Origin: Cryptomeria japonica
Taxonomy: Eukaryota > Streptophyta > Pinopsida > Cupressales > Cupressaceae
Direction: 5' to 3'
Assembly (NCBI RefSeq): GCF_030272615.1
Contig: NC_081415.1
Location: 234,989,303-235,053,302, forward strand
Length of the DNA: 64,000 nt
A program made the translations under genes and the position numbers. The notes below the pieces were generated by a model. It was not told the origin of the DNA and ran no database searches. It was given only the letters and a program-made list of their open reading frames with translations. Positions 21,953-33,117 of the stretch are shown here, piece by piece; position 1 is the first letter of the stretch; each line of letters starts with the position of its first letter.

Positions 21953-23402
21953 TGTAGACACCTAAAAATGGTCAACGCTTGCGGAATCATACTTTAACAT
22001 TTGCGCATTGCCTCATTTTAGGTTTTTGTGTCGCATTAACATTTCTTCTATGATTTGCACTTGGTCTTTATCATTTGCAAGCATCGAGTCATTCTTCTAC
22101 ATTCTTCAATCATCTCATTCTCAAATTCGGTCTTGTTGACAATAATCTCCAATCATGATTTTGATCAAATTTATCCTGTCGCATCAATGTGCGTATTCAT
22201 TTGTCATCATTTTGGACATCGTCAATCCTAATTAGGTTTTTGTCCTCTTATCAATCTTGTCATTTTGCAATCGATTTGTCATTGATCGTTGTCATTTTTC
22301 AATTTTGTCATCTGGCGATCGATTTGTCATCAATCGTGGTCATTTTCAATCTTGTCATTTTGCAATCTATTTTGTCATCGATACTTGTCCTCTTGTCAAT
22401 TTTGTCATCAATTTGTCATCGATCGTCATTGTCCTTCTCAATCATGTCAATTTGGATCAATTAGTCATTGTTCCTCATCAATTGGCGCATTTATCGCATT
22501 GGTCATTTATCAATTCAAAATCATGATCGACATTAATTATCTTTTGTCAAGACCTAATTGTCATCCTTTGCATTGCTAATTCATCTTCTAGGGTTCCGTG
22601 ATTTAATCATTTAACCCTGTTTGTCATTTCTCTCTCTAGGATTAATAAATTTTTTATTTATCCTAAGTCTTCTCATCGCAATTAAATGTTTATTTAATTG
22701 GCTAATTAATTTCCTCCTATTTTTGTAAATTAATTAATGAATGAGAAATTATTAATTAATTTACCTATTTTTCATCAATTTCCTAATTTCCAAGTCATTA
22801 TTTCCAATTTAATTTTCTAATTTCTCCTAAATGTCTATTTCTATTTCAAAATCTTGTCATAAATCCTTGCATAGCAATTTGTCATAAATTATCATAAATT
22901 GTCATAAATCTTTGCATAGCAATTTGTCATAATTTGTCATAATTTGTCATATTGATTTGCAATTTCCATTTGAATCTCTGTCATGCTAATCTTGTCATTT
23001 CTCCAATTTGTCTATAAATTGGATGAATTTCTTCAATCAAGACCCCCAATTGATCGTATTTAGAACCCCTAATCAGATTATCGAATTCCTAATCACTTTG
23101 TCAAATCACACTTCGAGTATTCTTGCGTCTATATCTCATTTACTTGCTTTCATATCATGATCATGCACTAGTAGGTGAGATCCACAACAAAACTATTTGG
23201 AGAAGAAAGAAGGACAATGCAGCCACATGAAGGAGCATTCAAATCATACCTTTGGTTTGCTTAATTTCTAGTTTTGAATGTTTTTATTTCATGTCTCTAT
23301 TGAGTGTTGTTTAGGATAGATCATTGCAATGAGCTTTTGTGATTGAGCTAATGATTAGTTTTTAATATATGTTTGTGATGATTTCCTATTTCCTAACGTA
23401 CA
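21953..23402 (+). repeat. LARD-like element, 3' LTR
   Basis: This 1,450-bp partner of 3337-4796 ends CGTACA, and is followed by AGCAT, the target duplication. It differs from the 5' LTR by about 33 substitutions and one lost 11-bp TTGTCATAA-type unit. Confidence 0.95.
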
Positions 23403-23950
23403 AGCATTTAATAGAAACTTTCTGTGACAAAGGGGACAAAATCCTCTTTGATATGTTGCTCAGGGGTTGGTGGTGGTAACCTTGGGAAGTTATAAGTGAT
23501 GCACTCGTCAGGAAAGAATGCAAGATTGATCTTTCCCCCTCGATTGATTTGTTGACTGAATGCAGACTTTTGGCAGAATGCTCTAGTCTTTAAAGGTTCC
23601 TTCTCAAACTCGTTTGATTTGTTCTAAATATAGAGCCGTACTTGACAAAGGAATGTTCTATGAGATTTGAAGAGTTGATGATTGATGTATAAAAATTTAT
23701 TTCTTTTGACAAATTTGGAAAAACTTGGTTGTTGTTTCTTCAACGTGGTGTTACGATAAATATTCTTTCTTCTCAGGATATGAGGATTAGTCATGCATAA
23801 GTGATAAATGGTTTCCTTTTGACTTATTTTGGATTTAGTCTATCTTGTTTTGAAGACTTCAAGTTTTAATTTAACAAAGTGAAGGTTTAGATGCCCCCTC
23901 ACGACAAAGTGTGCCAAATGATATGGATAAGGTTTCCCGATATGGAAACT
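23403..23950 (-). pseudogene. Ty3/gypsy gag, N-terminal part
   Basis: Translating the minus strand gives a mostly open frame from about 23800 down to 23408, with Pro-rich and basic segments such as NFPRLPPPTPEQHIKEDF near 23435-23490. Several stops are present: TAA at 23408-23410, TAG near 23625 and TGA near 23740. At 23407 the frame meets the LARD insertion and continues in phase at 3336 with MPIVTC. The exact start codon is not clear. No named domain is seen in this part. Confidence 0.65.
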
Positions 23951-24258
23951 TGATTTGACAACTTGAGGCTTTGAACAAGTGTGTTTGGGATAAAATCCGT
24001 GAGATAATAAAGGACCTATTCTTCACTCGTGATGATGTTTCCTAATTTTAATAGGATAGATATGTTTATTGTGTAACCCATTTTGGATTCTGGACAACTT
24101 TGTTTGATACTAAATTTGCTCTAGAAATAGTTTTTAAAGCCTTGTTTTTGATACTCTGTTTTGACGAAAATGAAGCTGATGAAAAGAGGTTTTCAAAAAT
24201 GCTTTCAAAATTTTTCAAATTTATCTTTGTTCTACCCCCTGTTTTTCTATTTTTTTTT

Positions 24259-24633
24259 ACGTGCTAAAGCAGAGACGAGATGCGCTACAGAAAATTTTCA
24301 ATGCGCTAAGGAAAAGACCACACGTGCTAGGCTGCCCTCGACTACGTGCTAACTAGTTAAGACTGTTTAATTTTGATTTCTGCTTTGCTCAAAGGATCGT
24401 GCGCTAGTATAGGCCTACTAAGCGCTAACTGATCAACTCTATGCACTAGTTTTCGACTCCTACGCGCTAAGCTGATGCTTCCACATGCTAGACTATTCTT
24501 AAAATGCGCTAAATTACGACTGTGGGTTTTGGATTCTTGGTAAAGTGTTACTGTTAAGACTTGATGTGCTAAAGTTCAGTTTTAATGCGCTAAAAGATAG
24601 TTCACATGTGCTAAGAGGTTGTTCTTACGCGCT
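24259..24633 (+). repeat. 21-bp-phased RYGCTA array, block 1
   Basis: A 7-8 bp core, AYGCGCTA with variants ACGTGCTA, ATGCACTA and ATGTGCTA, starts at 24259, 24280, 24301, 24322, 24344, 24399, 24420, 24441, 24462, 24483, 24504, 24564, 24585, 24606 and 24627. Most steps are exactly 21 bp, while the 13-14 bp spacers show no similarity. Two larger gaps interrupt the series. Confidence 0.9.
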
Positions 24634-26154
24634 AGACTGCCCTGATGTATTGATTTGGTTGTTTTCTGTGATTTTTGGATCTTTTTTTTGAATTTTTTAG
24701 TGTTGACAGATGATTTTCTGAAGTAACAAATGAAAGAACGGCACCAAAGAGACAACCATTTTGCTTAATCTAACAATAAGTGTACGTTCTGTGAGGATGT
24801 GTTCAAATCCTCAATGTTTTAACAGATTTGGATACAAATAATACACTTCAAGAAGACTCTTTTTTCAAAGGTCATAAGTAATATCATAGCCCACTAGTCT
24901 TGATACTCCGTCAACTCAAACAGTCATGTCACCCCCTAGGGGGCGCCCCTTTTTTTGCCTTTTGCCAGAAATTAACTCAAAGTGAATTGTTTCACAATTG
25001 AGTAGTTATCTTGGGAGATATATGGTGAGTGATCTTGGGGGTGGATTCTTCCCCACCCTTGCACATGATATTACAAATGTCTGGTTACTGACTCGGCTCA
25101 AAGTTTCTATGCTAAGGTTCATAATCAAGCTTCCCATTCAGTCTTCAGTGATAAACTCCCTTGAGAGGCTTCCCAACCTTTAGAACAAAGGCTTTACGTA
25201 TCTCAAGGATATTGGGGGAAGGCTAATCGCTGAGCAAAACCGTTGAAGGGACTTTCATCAACCTCCACTTTTGATTATAGTGGGTTGGAACTCTTGGCAA
25301 AAAATTCATTCGCCACTTAGGTCATTCCCTTCACACCTGCCATAAATGGCTTTAAGAGTTGTTTTCAACCCCTTGGGAAGGAAGGCCTGCTAAAGGTTTT
25401 TAAATGCTTGAAATGACTGAAAGCGTAAGAGTAGTCTGGCTTTTTGATCACCCAGTTAAGGGGAGAGCATATACCTTCTACTTTCGAGAAAAGACAAACA
25501 AGTTGTTCTTTTTATCCTTTCAATTCAGTGATTTTCTAAAATCTATATGGAGATGTTGCTCCACAAAAACATGGTGTTCTTTTTATTTCTTCAAAGAAAT
25601 GATTATCTAATCTAGAAAAGAACCTGGTCAACAAAGCAAAACTTCAATTGGGTCAACAAAAGAAAATCCGAAAAAGAGGAAGAACTTCCCTCTTTGATTG
25701 GAAACAAAATTTTTTAAGTGTGGTTCTTTTTCCTTGCAAAAATTTAAAATGGATCCTTTTATACACCAAAGGATGGTGAGGTTCTTTTTAAAGCTATTTT
25801 TACAAAAAAAACGAAAGGTTGTTTTGTTCTTTTTAGAGCCCCAAAAGGAAAGTTTTTCTCCTATGAAAGCAAGAAAGATTTTTGATTGTGGTTCTTTTTA
25901 CAGCCCAAAATAAGGTGAGTGCAATTTTATCCAACGAGAAGTAAAAGAATTCCAAATTTTCACTAACTTAACTAAGTTAGTAAAAAAAAAAAATTCTTGG
26001 TAATTTTGTAAATAGAACTAAGCTCCCTCTGCAAGAAAATGTCAAAACCCTGTAAAATGTCAATCAAACCGTTAGAAATGTTTTGGATATTGTGGACTTC
26101 TACAAGTCTAAATTTAAGTTCAATTACAATTTTTGGTTTTTGTATCTATTTGTG

Positions 26155-26448
26155 ATGCGCTACAAAATAAATTGTACGTGCTACAATATGACAGTGATGC
26201 GCTACAAGATGACAGTGATGCACTAGGCTATTTTTAGGATGCACTAAGATGGTTTCTGGATGCACTGCTCTGTTTTCTCCCACGTCGAGATCTACAGGAA
26301 AATGTTAGTGGGATAACGTGCTATATTAAAGACTACAAGTGCTATTAAATAGACCCCACGCGCTAAACAGAAAGCGGGATGTGCTAGATTGTTAACCAGA
26401 TGCACTAGGGAATGTTTCCCACGCGCTGATTCTTGTTTCCCATGTACT
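26155..26448 (+). repeat. 21-bp-phased RYGCTA array, block 2
   Basis: Cores start at 26155, 26176, 26197, 26218, 26239, 26260, 26282 (degenerate), 26316, 26337, 26358, 26379, 26400, 26421 and 26442 (degenerate). Steps are exactly 21 bp except at 26282 and 26316. Spacers are mostly unrelated, apart from one repeated GACAGTG. It lies about 50 bp from the primer binding site. Confidence 0.9.
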
Positions 26449-26493
26449 TGCAAAAGGGTTAAATTCAAAAACCAATTTGATATATGGGGTCGA

Positions 26494-26511
26494 GCCCCAT
26501 GGTGGGCGCCA
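26494..26511 (-). promoter_or_regulatory. Ty3/gypsy primer binding site
   Basis: On the minus strand TGGCGCCCACCATGGGGC follows the LTR by four bases. The plus strand here reads like a tRNA 3' end: a GGGG-TCGAG-CCCC T-arm, an acceptor strand, then GCCA. Pairing could therefore extend into the T-arm. I do not assign the tRNA. Confidence 0.8.
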
Positions 26512-26515
26512 GAAA

Positions 26516-27985
26516 TGTATGTGGGAAAAGTAGGTCAATAGAACTTAAAATGTGAAAAATGAAGCTCTAGGAGACTAGTCCACACACCCACATGACTTCT
26601 TCGTGCAACCTATGGAGTCATGAAGGATGACTCAACTTCCTAAGGTCGGTTCCATGGTTCTCTATCTCACAAGGTCCCTCAAACCAATTTCTCTGCTCTT
26701 AGATCACTGAGCAAAGTGGTTTAGGGATGACAAATGTAAGAACGAGGGATGTTTTAATTGATTTTATTATTAAATGCATCCTAAGCTATGCATGATCTTA
26801 CAAATGTAATAAACTAGATTATAAGATGACAAGATTAGTAGTAAGACTATCCTAGCATGATATACTAGTCTATGATTAAGCTAAATGATAAGAAAAATAC
26901 TCTAAACATGCATATTTAGATTAATTCCTATTTAAAAGAGAGGATAAATGATGAGCATAAATGAGATTTTAAAGCTTGGATGGATTTGAGTATAAGTATG
27001 ATGCTAAAGACTTGGATGGATTTGAAATGGAGGATGGAGAGCTCTATTTATAGTAAAAATACAGCAATGGATGGCCAAGATTGAAAGATTTAATCCAGGG
27101 TCAAGTTTGAAAGTTGGGAATCCATGTTTGCAATTCTCACCAATGAAATGGTGACAATTGTTAACATAAGACTGGTTGAGAGGAGATGTAATAAGCATTA
27201 AATGTTTGAGAAGACCTCATGGTTACCTTAGGGGGTAAGGGTTAAGGTTAGGTTAGGATTACCCATTGGATAAAGCTTTTACCCAAAGGATAAACTCTTG
27301 TGCAAAGGATTAAGGAATAACCATGGTCAAAGCAATAAATGCTTGATGAGACCCTTGGGTTACATGGAGGTTAAGTTAGGCAAAAAGTCTCTAATCATGC
27401 CACTAAGGGTTAGTTAACCATTAATGGTTTGAAGACTTTGGGGACAAATTTGAAAGTCCTTCCAAATTTGGGGGCATAAAGGCTTTAATGCATTTGGAAG
27501 ACTTTCCTCCAAATTTGAGAAGTGACATCCTCAAATTTAGGGAAAAGGAATGATGGATGGGTTTAGGCTGATTGATTAGGTTTAGAAGAATCTAGAAGAA
27601 TTTAGGAAGGGGATTAGGATGCAAGTGGGAGATATAGGAAAATGTAAGTGGGTGAGGAATAATAGGTTTAATTAAAATAAATTGTTTTATTTTAATTTGG
27701 TTGCAAGTGGAGGTTTTTAAATAAATTAGATTTATTTAATTGGGATTCCCTATTTAATTAAATGTAAATTTAATTAAAAGGTTTAGAAGAATAGATTTAA
27801 TTAAATAAAATGATTTATTCAATTAAATGACCTAAAAGGGGTTAATTGAATTTAATTAAATAAATTGAGTAATTTACTTAATTAAATAGAGGAATGTGGA
27901 TAATTTAATTAAATTAGATTTAATTAAATAGAGAAATAAACATAAAATATTCATTTAGGAATATAGTCATTTTTATACGTCTACA
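26516..27985 (-). repeat. Ty3/gypsy element, 5' LTR
   Basis: The 1,470-bp LTR, seen from the minus strand, starts TGTAGACGTA (at 27985) and ends CATACA (at 26516). The partner LTR is beyond the left edge. The outer half (27640-27985) is TTAATTAAAT-rich. The right border abuts Sirevirus gag sequence directly, so the element inserted into that gag. The next five bases (GTTAC) should be the target duplication. Confidence 0.88.
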
Positions 27986-30900
27986 GTTACTACTACAAAT
28001 GAATTGAGAACAATGCCTAATGCATTAGTATCTAGAGACACTTTGGTTGGAAAACTATCAACTTTTGAGCTTGAGGAATTTGGTCCTCTTACTACTATCA
28101 AGACAGATGTAGCTTTTAAGGCATCATCATCAACTGCAGCATCATCATCATTATCTGATAAATTTGATTGGAAAGTCTTATATGCAAGAGAAATTGAAGA
28201 AAGCAGGAGAGAAAATGAAGAACTTGAAGAACTTGAAGCACTATTTTCAAGGAAAATACCTAAAGGTCCAATTGGAAGTAAGTATGAAGGTAAAGCTCCC
28301 TTTAAAAGTTTTAACTATGATAAGATTGGTCATATGGCTTCTCGATGTCCTGATAGACATGCAAGATTAAGAGAAGAAGCTAAAAGAACATATAAGCCTA
28401 ATCTTGACTATCAGAAATACAAGTTTAAGAAGAATAGAGACAAATCTTGTTAATATGCTGATGAAAGAGTTACTGATGATTCTGATGAGGATTCGACAGA
28501 TAATGGATGGGTTTTTGTTGCTATAACAGACAATTAACTGAGACCTACTATTCAATCGGTAGAGGATGCCCTGGCAGCTAAAGTTGAAGATAAGGATGAA
28601 TGGATTATTGATTCGGGATGTTCACATCATATGACTGGTGATAAGAGTAAATTCTTAACCTTTCAAGATTACAATGGAGGTCTTGTAAGATTTGGAGATG
28701 ATAAAGCTTGTTTGATCAAAGGAAAAGGCACTATATCTTTTGACAATACTTACAATGTTTACTATGTTGAAGGTTTGAATCATAATCTTTTGAGTGTTGG
28801 TCAATTAGTTGAGAATGGATTTCAGTTACAATTCAAGAATGGTAAATGCAAAATCTTAAACAGATTGGTTTGAAAAATACAATTGGTAATCAGACTAGAG
28901 GTAATATCATTCATTTGAACAATGAGAAAGCATGTTTGATTGCACATATTGATGAAAGTTGGTTATGGCATAAGAGACTTTGTCATGTAAACTTTGATTG
29001 CATTGTGAAAATCAGTACAAGTAAGGCAGTTAGAGATTTACCTAAGATTGTTAAAACTCACAATCTGGTATGTAAGGAATGTCAATTAGGAAAGCAAGTT
29101 AGAGCAACTTTTAAGAGTATTCTGTAGAAGTCTAGCAATGTTCTCGATTTAATTCATATAGATTTATGTAGTCCAGCGAGAACTAGAAGTATATAAGGAG
29201 ATAGGTATTTTATGTTAATCATTGATGACTATCCTAGAATGTGTTGGGTTACTTTTCTCAGATAAAAATCTAACGCATTTGACAAATTCAAACTATTCAA
29301 GGTGATGGTAGAAAATGAAACCGGCAAGAGAATCAAATGTTTGAGACTAGATCAAGGAGGTAAATTCACATCTAAGGAATTTAATACAATTTGTGAAGTG
29401 AATGCGATCAAAAGATAGTTATCAGCACCCCAGACACCCCAGCAAAATGGAGTTGTGGAAAGGAAAAAAAGAACCATCTTGGATGCAACCAAAAGTATGA
29501 TATCAAAAGCAAATCTACCTCATATATACTGGAGAGAAGTAGTCAATACAACAGTTTATACATTCAACAAAGTTCACATCAGAGGTGAGACCGGTAAGAC
29601 CCCTCATGAACTATGGTTTGGTAATACTCATACTCTTAAATATTTCAAAATATTTGGAAGTAAATGCTATATTAGAAGAGATGAGAATATTGGCAAATTT
29701 GATCCTAGAAGTGATGAAGGAATATTTCTTGGTTATTCATCTAAGAGCAAGGCATATAAATGTTTTAACAAGAGATTGCATAAAATTCTTGAGAGTGCAA
29801 ATGTGAAGATTATGAACAGTTTAGAGGAAATTCAAGGTACCCAGTCTCTGAATCGATAATAGAGATAATAAAAAATGAACCTAATATGAATACACTGGTA
29901 CAGAATGGTGATCCAATTACACCAACATCATCTGTAGATTCAATAGTCACTGAAGAACAACAACAAGTAAAAACACTCCGGTATGTAAGATTGAATCATT
30001 CTGAAGATCGGGTAATTGGAAACAAATTTCAAGGAGTTATGACTAGAGGAAGATTGGCAAATGAAGAGGTATGTCTTATTTCTCAAACTGAACCTACATC
30101 AATTAATGAGGCATGTGAAGATAAATATTGGATTAAAGCTATGGAAGATGAATTAGAACAAATTGAAAGGAATAACTCTTGGTCATTAGTTCCCAGCCCT
30201 AAAGACAAAACTGTAATTGGAACTAATTTTCATAAATAAACTTAATGAAGATGGTAAGGTAATCAGAAACAAAGCAAGATTAGTGTGTAAGGGATATTCA
30301 CATAAAGAAGGAATTGATTACAATGAAACCTTTACAACGGTAGCTAGAATTGAGGCAGTCAGACTTTTATTGGCTTCTACAGTACACAAGAACTACAAAG
30401 TATATCAAATGGATATTAAATGCACATTTTTGAATGGAGATCTTGAAGAAGAAGCTTATATTGAACAACCTGGTGGATTTTCTTTGACAGATAACAAAGA
30501 CATGGTTTGCAGGTTAAGGAAAACTTTATATGGATTGAAGCAAGCTCCTAGAGCTTGGTATGCTAGATTGGACAAATATCTTTTGAAGCTTGGATACACT
30601 AAAGGTAATGCTGACAACAATCTATACTACAAAGTGACTAATGATGACATCTTGGTTATTGAAGTTTTTGTTGATGATATAATCTTTGGAGGAGAAGATG
30701 GATTGTGTAAAGATTTTTCTAACAAAATGCATCAAGAATTTGAAATGTCTATTATTGGAGAGATAAAATTCTTTTTAGGATTGCAGATTTCATAGACTGA
30801 TAAAGGCATATTCCTATGTCAATCTAAGTACTTGAAGGAATTACTAAAGAAATTTGGCATGAAAAATTGTAAACTAGTAAGCACACCTATGACTACAACT

Positions 30901-31644
30901 GATTAATTATCTTTGAAGGATGAATCAACACCTATTAATCCAACTAGATAAAAGTCTATGATATGAGTTTTACTATATTTGACACAAACAAGACCTGATA
31001 TTATGAATACAGTATGTATTGTTTCAAAATTTCAGAGTAATCCTAAAGAAAATCATGAATCAACAATGAAAAGGATTTTCTGGTACCCACAATGCACTAC
31101 ACATCTTGGTTTATGGTATCCTAGAGATGAAAATTTTGATTTATGTGCATACACGGATGCTAATTGGGCAGGAGATGTGGATGACAGAAAAAGCACCATC
31201 GACGAGCATATTTTCTTAGTAGCAGACTAATTTCATGGCTGAGCAAGAAACAGAGTTGTACAAGTCTATCAATAGCAGAATCAGAATATGTTGCAGCAAC
31301 AACAAATTGTACACAGGTATTATGGACATAAAGGTAAAAATGCAAGGAACCTATAACTATGTTGAAGGACATAAAGGTAAAAATGCAAGGAACCTATAAC
31401 TATCTACTGTGATAATATGGCAGCAATTGATATATCAAAGAACCCAGTATTTCACTCTAAGACTAAACATCTTTCTATCAAATTCAATTTTCTAAAGGAG
31501 AATGTTGAAGCAAAAGAAGTGAAATTGGTTTATGTGAATACTAAAGAGCAGATTGCAGATATTTTTACAAAGCCTTTGCCTAAGGAAACTTTTGAATATC
31601 TCAGAGAGAAACTTGGAGTCCTACCCCCACCAGTAGAGACTTAG
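27986..31644 (+). pseudogene. Sirevirus-like copia gag-pol, copy 1, 5'-truncated
   Basis: This is the remainder of a copia polyprotein that is cut at codon position about 170 of gag by the gypsy insertion. The corresponding point in copy 2 is 33628. It retains the gag C-terminus with a damaged knuckle (Tyr for Cys), a protease with IIDSGCSHHM (about 28600-28632), and integrase with H-x4-H and C-x2-C (about 28960-29090). Also present are an RT with FVDDIIF (about 30667-30687) and RNase H ending at 31644. Numerous stops and frameshifts occur, for example at 28451, 28535, 29125, 29839 and 30792. About 31324-31402 contains a 43-bp tandem duplication that copy 2 lacks. Confidence 0.9.
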
Positions 31645-32030
31645 ACAGTTGATGTTTGTCATCAACCGACAGAATTAATAGAGAAATGTTTTTTCCGGCT
31701 TTGATGAGGAGAGCTACTTCTCAGGGGGAGTAGTTGGCATATTGAATGAGTTGGTATTTTGTGATAAGTTCTTTGAACTAATTGTATTTGGTTTTGTATT
31801 GCTTTGGCATTTTATGTCAAAGGGGGAGAGATTGATATGGATAAACACATTACACATTATCTTTTTATTTAGGGGAGAGATTATTCCTAGAGGGAGAGAT
31901 ATTATGTATTTTAATTTTTGGTTAATGATCTCTTTAGGAGATTGTTGGTTTTTGGTTTTTTTGGCATTTTTGTTTTGGCACTTTGATGGTTTTTCCATCT
32001 TGTGTTGCCATCAATGCCAAAGGGGGAGAT
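31645..32030 (+). other. Sirevirus 3' untranslated region with repeated polypurine tracts, copy 1
   Basis: Between the RNase H stop and the LTR lie several tract-like words: CAGGGGGAG (about 31720), AAAGGGGGAGAG (about 31817), AGGGGAGAG, AGAGGGAGAG and finally AAAGGGGGAGATT abutting the LTR. Multiple polypurine tracts before the 3' LTR are a known Sirevirus trait. Confidence 0.75.
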
Positions 32031-33060
32031 TGTTGGTATTTTGGATATGTTGATATGGTTTTGTCATTGATGTCAACACCTGTCATCACCTGTCAATATT
32101 TATCAACACTTGGAGATTTTGGTTATGTTCACCGGCAAGTCAGAGACTTATGAACAGTCACCAGTATTTGGTTCACCGACAGATTATATTGTTCACTGGC
32201 ACTTGGAATGACTTGGAGACTACTTGGTTATGTCGAAGACATTATTTGATCACTTGGTTTTGGGGATTTGGTTATTCTCTTAGTCAGGTTTGCATATTTG
32301 TTGTTACCGGCAAATAGGTCCAAGATATGCACTGATAGGCATATCTATTCCAGATCAGCATGACACGTTATGGAGATGATTTATTATTATTGTAAATGCA
32401 TTGAGATGACATCATGCATCAAATATTGATTTATTGGTAATTGATTTTATTGTAATATCTTTTAGTGGGCCGACCTATTCAAATTGGTCTTAGGTTATGA
32501 TATAAATGTAAGATCTCATTTTTGAGACAAAGTGTGAATGCAAAAAAGAACGTAATAAGGTATATCTGAAAATAAGCAGAGCTATACACGTAGACATCAT
32601 TTGAAGGTTGAAGGAAGGTTTTTGTGAAGGCAGTCAGAACTAAACCGGTACTGAATCCAGCATATGAAGATGCTATTTTATGCAATACATTATCATTGGA
32701 TTTAACCATCCAATTGTAGTTAGTGTGACTCTCATTTTGTGATTGAGTAGTGAGCTCTAGGCAGCTGGCCTTTCTGCATGTGCAGAATCCATATTGTACA
32801 CACATATTATCTGCAGTAGTATCACTTGATTGTGGGTAAGGCTTCCCACCATGGTTTTTCCCCTTACAAGGTGCATACAAATATTTCTGTTATGTGTTGT
32901 GGATGTTATCTTCTTTCTGTTTCATGCATTAATCTTTATCAGCATTGCAATTAACTGTTAAGACTATCTACTGGCATAAAGTTTTGGTTAAGTTAATTTT
33001 GGTTGAATTTATTGGACAACTGATTCACCCCCCCCTCTCAGTTGTCTTTGAGACCTAAAA
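32031..33060 (+). repeat. Sirevirus-like LTR shared by two internal regions
   Basis: This roughly 1,030-bp LTR starts TGTTGGTATTTTGG. It is followed by a decayed tRNA-Met primer site (TGATATCAAAGAC) and preceded by a polypurine tract. It is therefore the 3' LTR of copy 1 and the 5' LTR of copy 2. The end is set by alignment to 38684, where the other LTR reads CTAACA; here it reads CTAAAA. Confidence 0.9.
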
Positions 33061-33117
33061 ATTGATATCAAAGACTAGTTCTCTTTTTGCAGAAGTTTAA
33101 TAGCTTGAGGAGATCCA

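Larger units (their letters stand above)
3337..23402 (+). mobile_element. LARD-like non-autonomous LTR retrotransposon, with a nested copia element
   Basis: The element spans 20.07 kb, or about 14 kb without the nested copia. It has LTRs, a primer site, a polypurine tract and a near-perfect 5-bp duplication. I find no protease, integrase, reverse transcriptase or RNase H of its own in any frame. It would therefore depend on enzymes from a related autonomous element, as LARDs do. It is placed with gypsy-type elements by its LTR size and non-tRNA-Met primer site, which is inference. Confidence 0.85.
23951..26493 (-). other. Ty3/gypsy 5' leader
   Basis: This is a 2.5-kb untranslated leader between primer site and gag, read leftward. 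It lacks genes but is unusually structured. It holds two 21-bp-phased core arrays (24259-24633 and 26155-26448) and six scattered GGTTCTTTTT or TGTTCTTTTT words between 25503 and 25890. A perfect 12-bp palindrome CCCCCTAGGGGG lies at 24932-24943. Confidence 0.65.

Noticed and set aside
24932-24943. CCCCCTAGGGGG as an operator-like site
   Set aside because: It is a perfect palindrome but a single copy in a decayed leader, with no partner site.
24259-26448. CRISPR-like array
   Set aside because: The regular core-spacer pattern is superficially similar, but the core is 7-8 bp, the spacers are 13-14 bp, and the locus is a plant retrotransposon leader. No Cas gene could be expected.
24259-26448. 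Protein heptad repeat on the minus strand
   Set aside because: A 21-bp period equals seven codons, and one frame reads (L/V)A(H/R)xxxx for stretches. However, stops interrupt it, several steps are not multiples of three, and the analogous LARD array has a 20-bp period.
32479-32880. 133-codon antisense frame in the Sirevirus LTR, with a relative at 38081-38530
   Set aside because: It is preserved only because the LTRs are similar. The solo LTR copy is frameshifted, and no domain or start context supports a gene.
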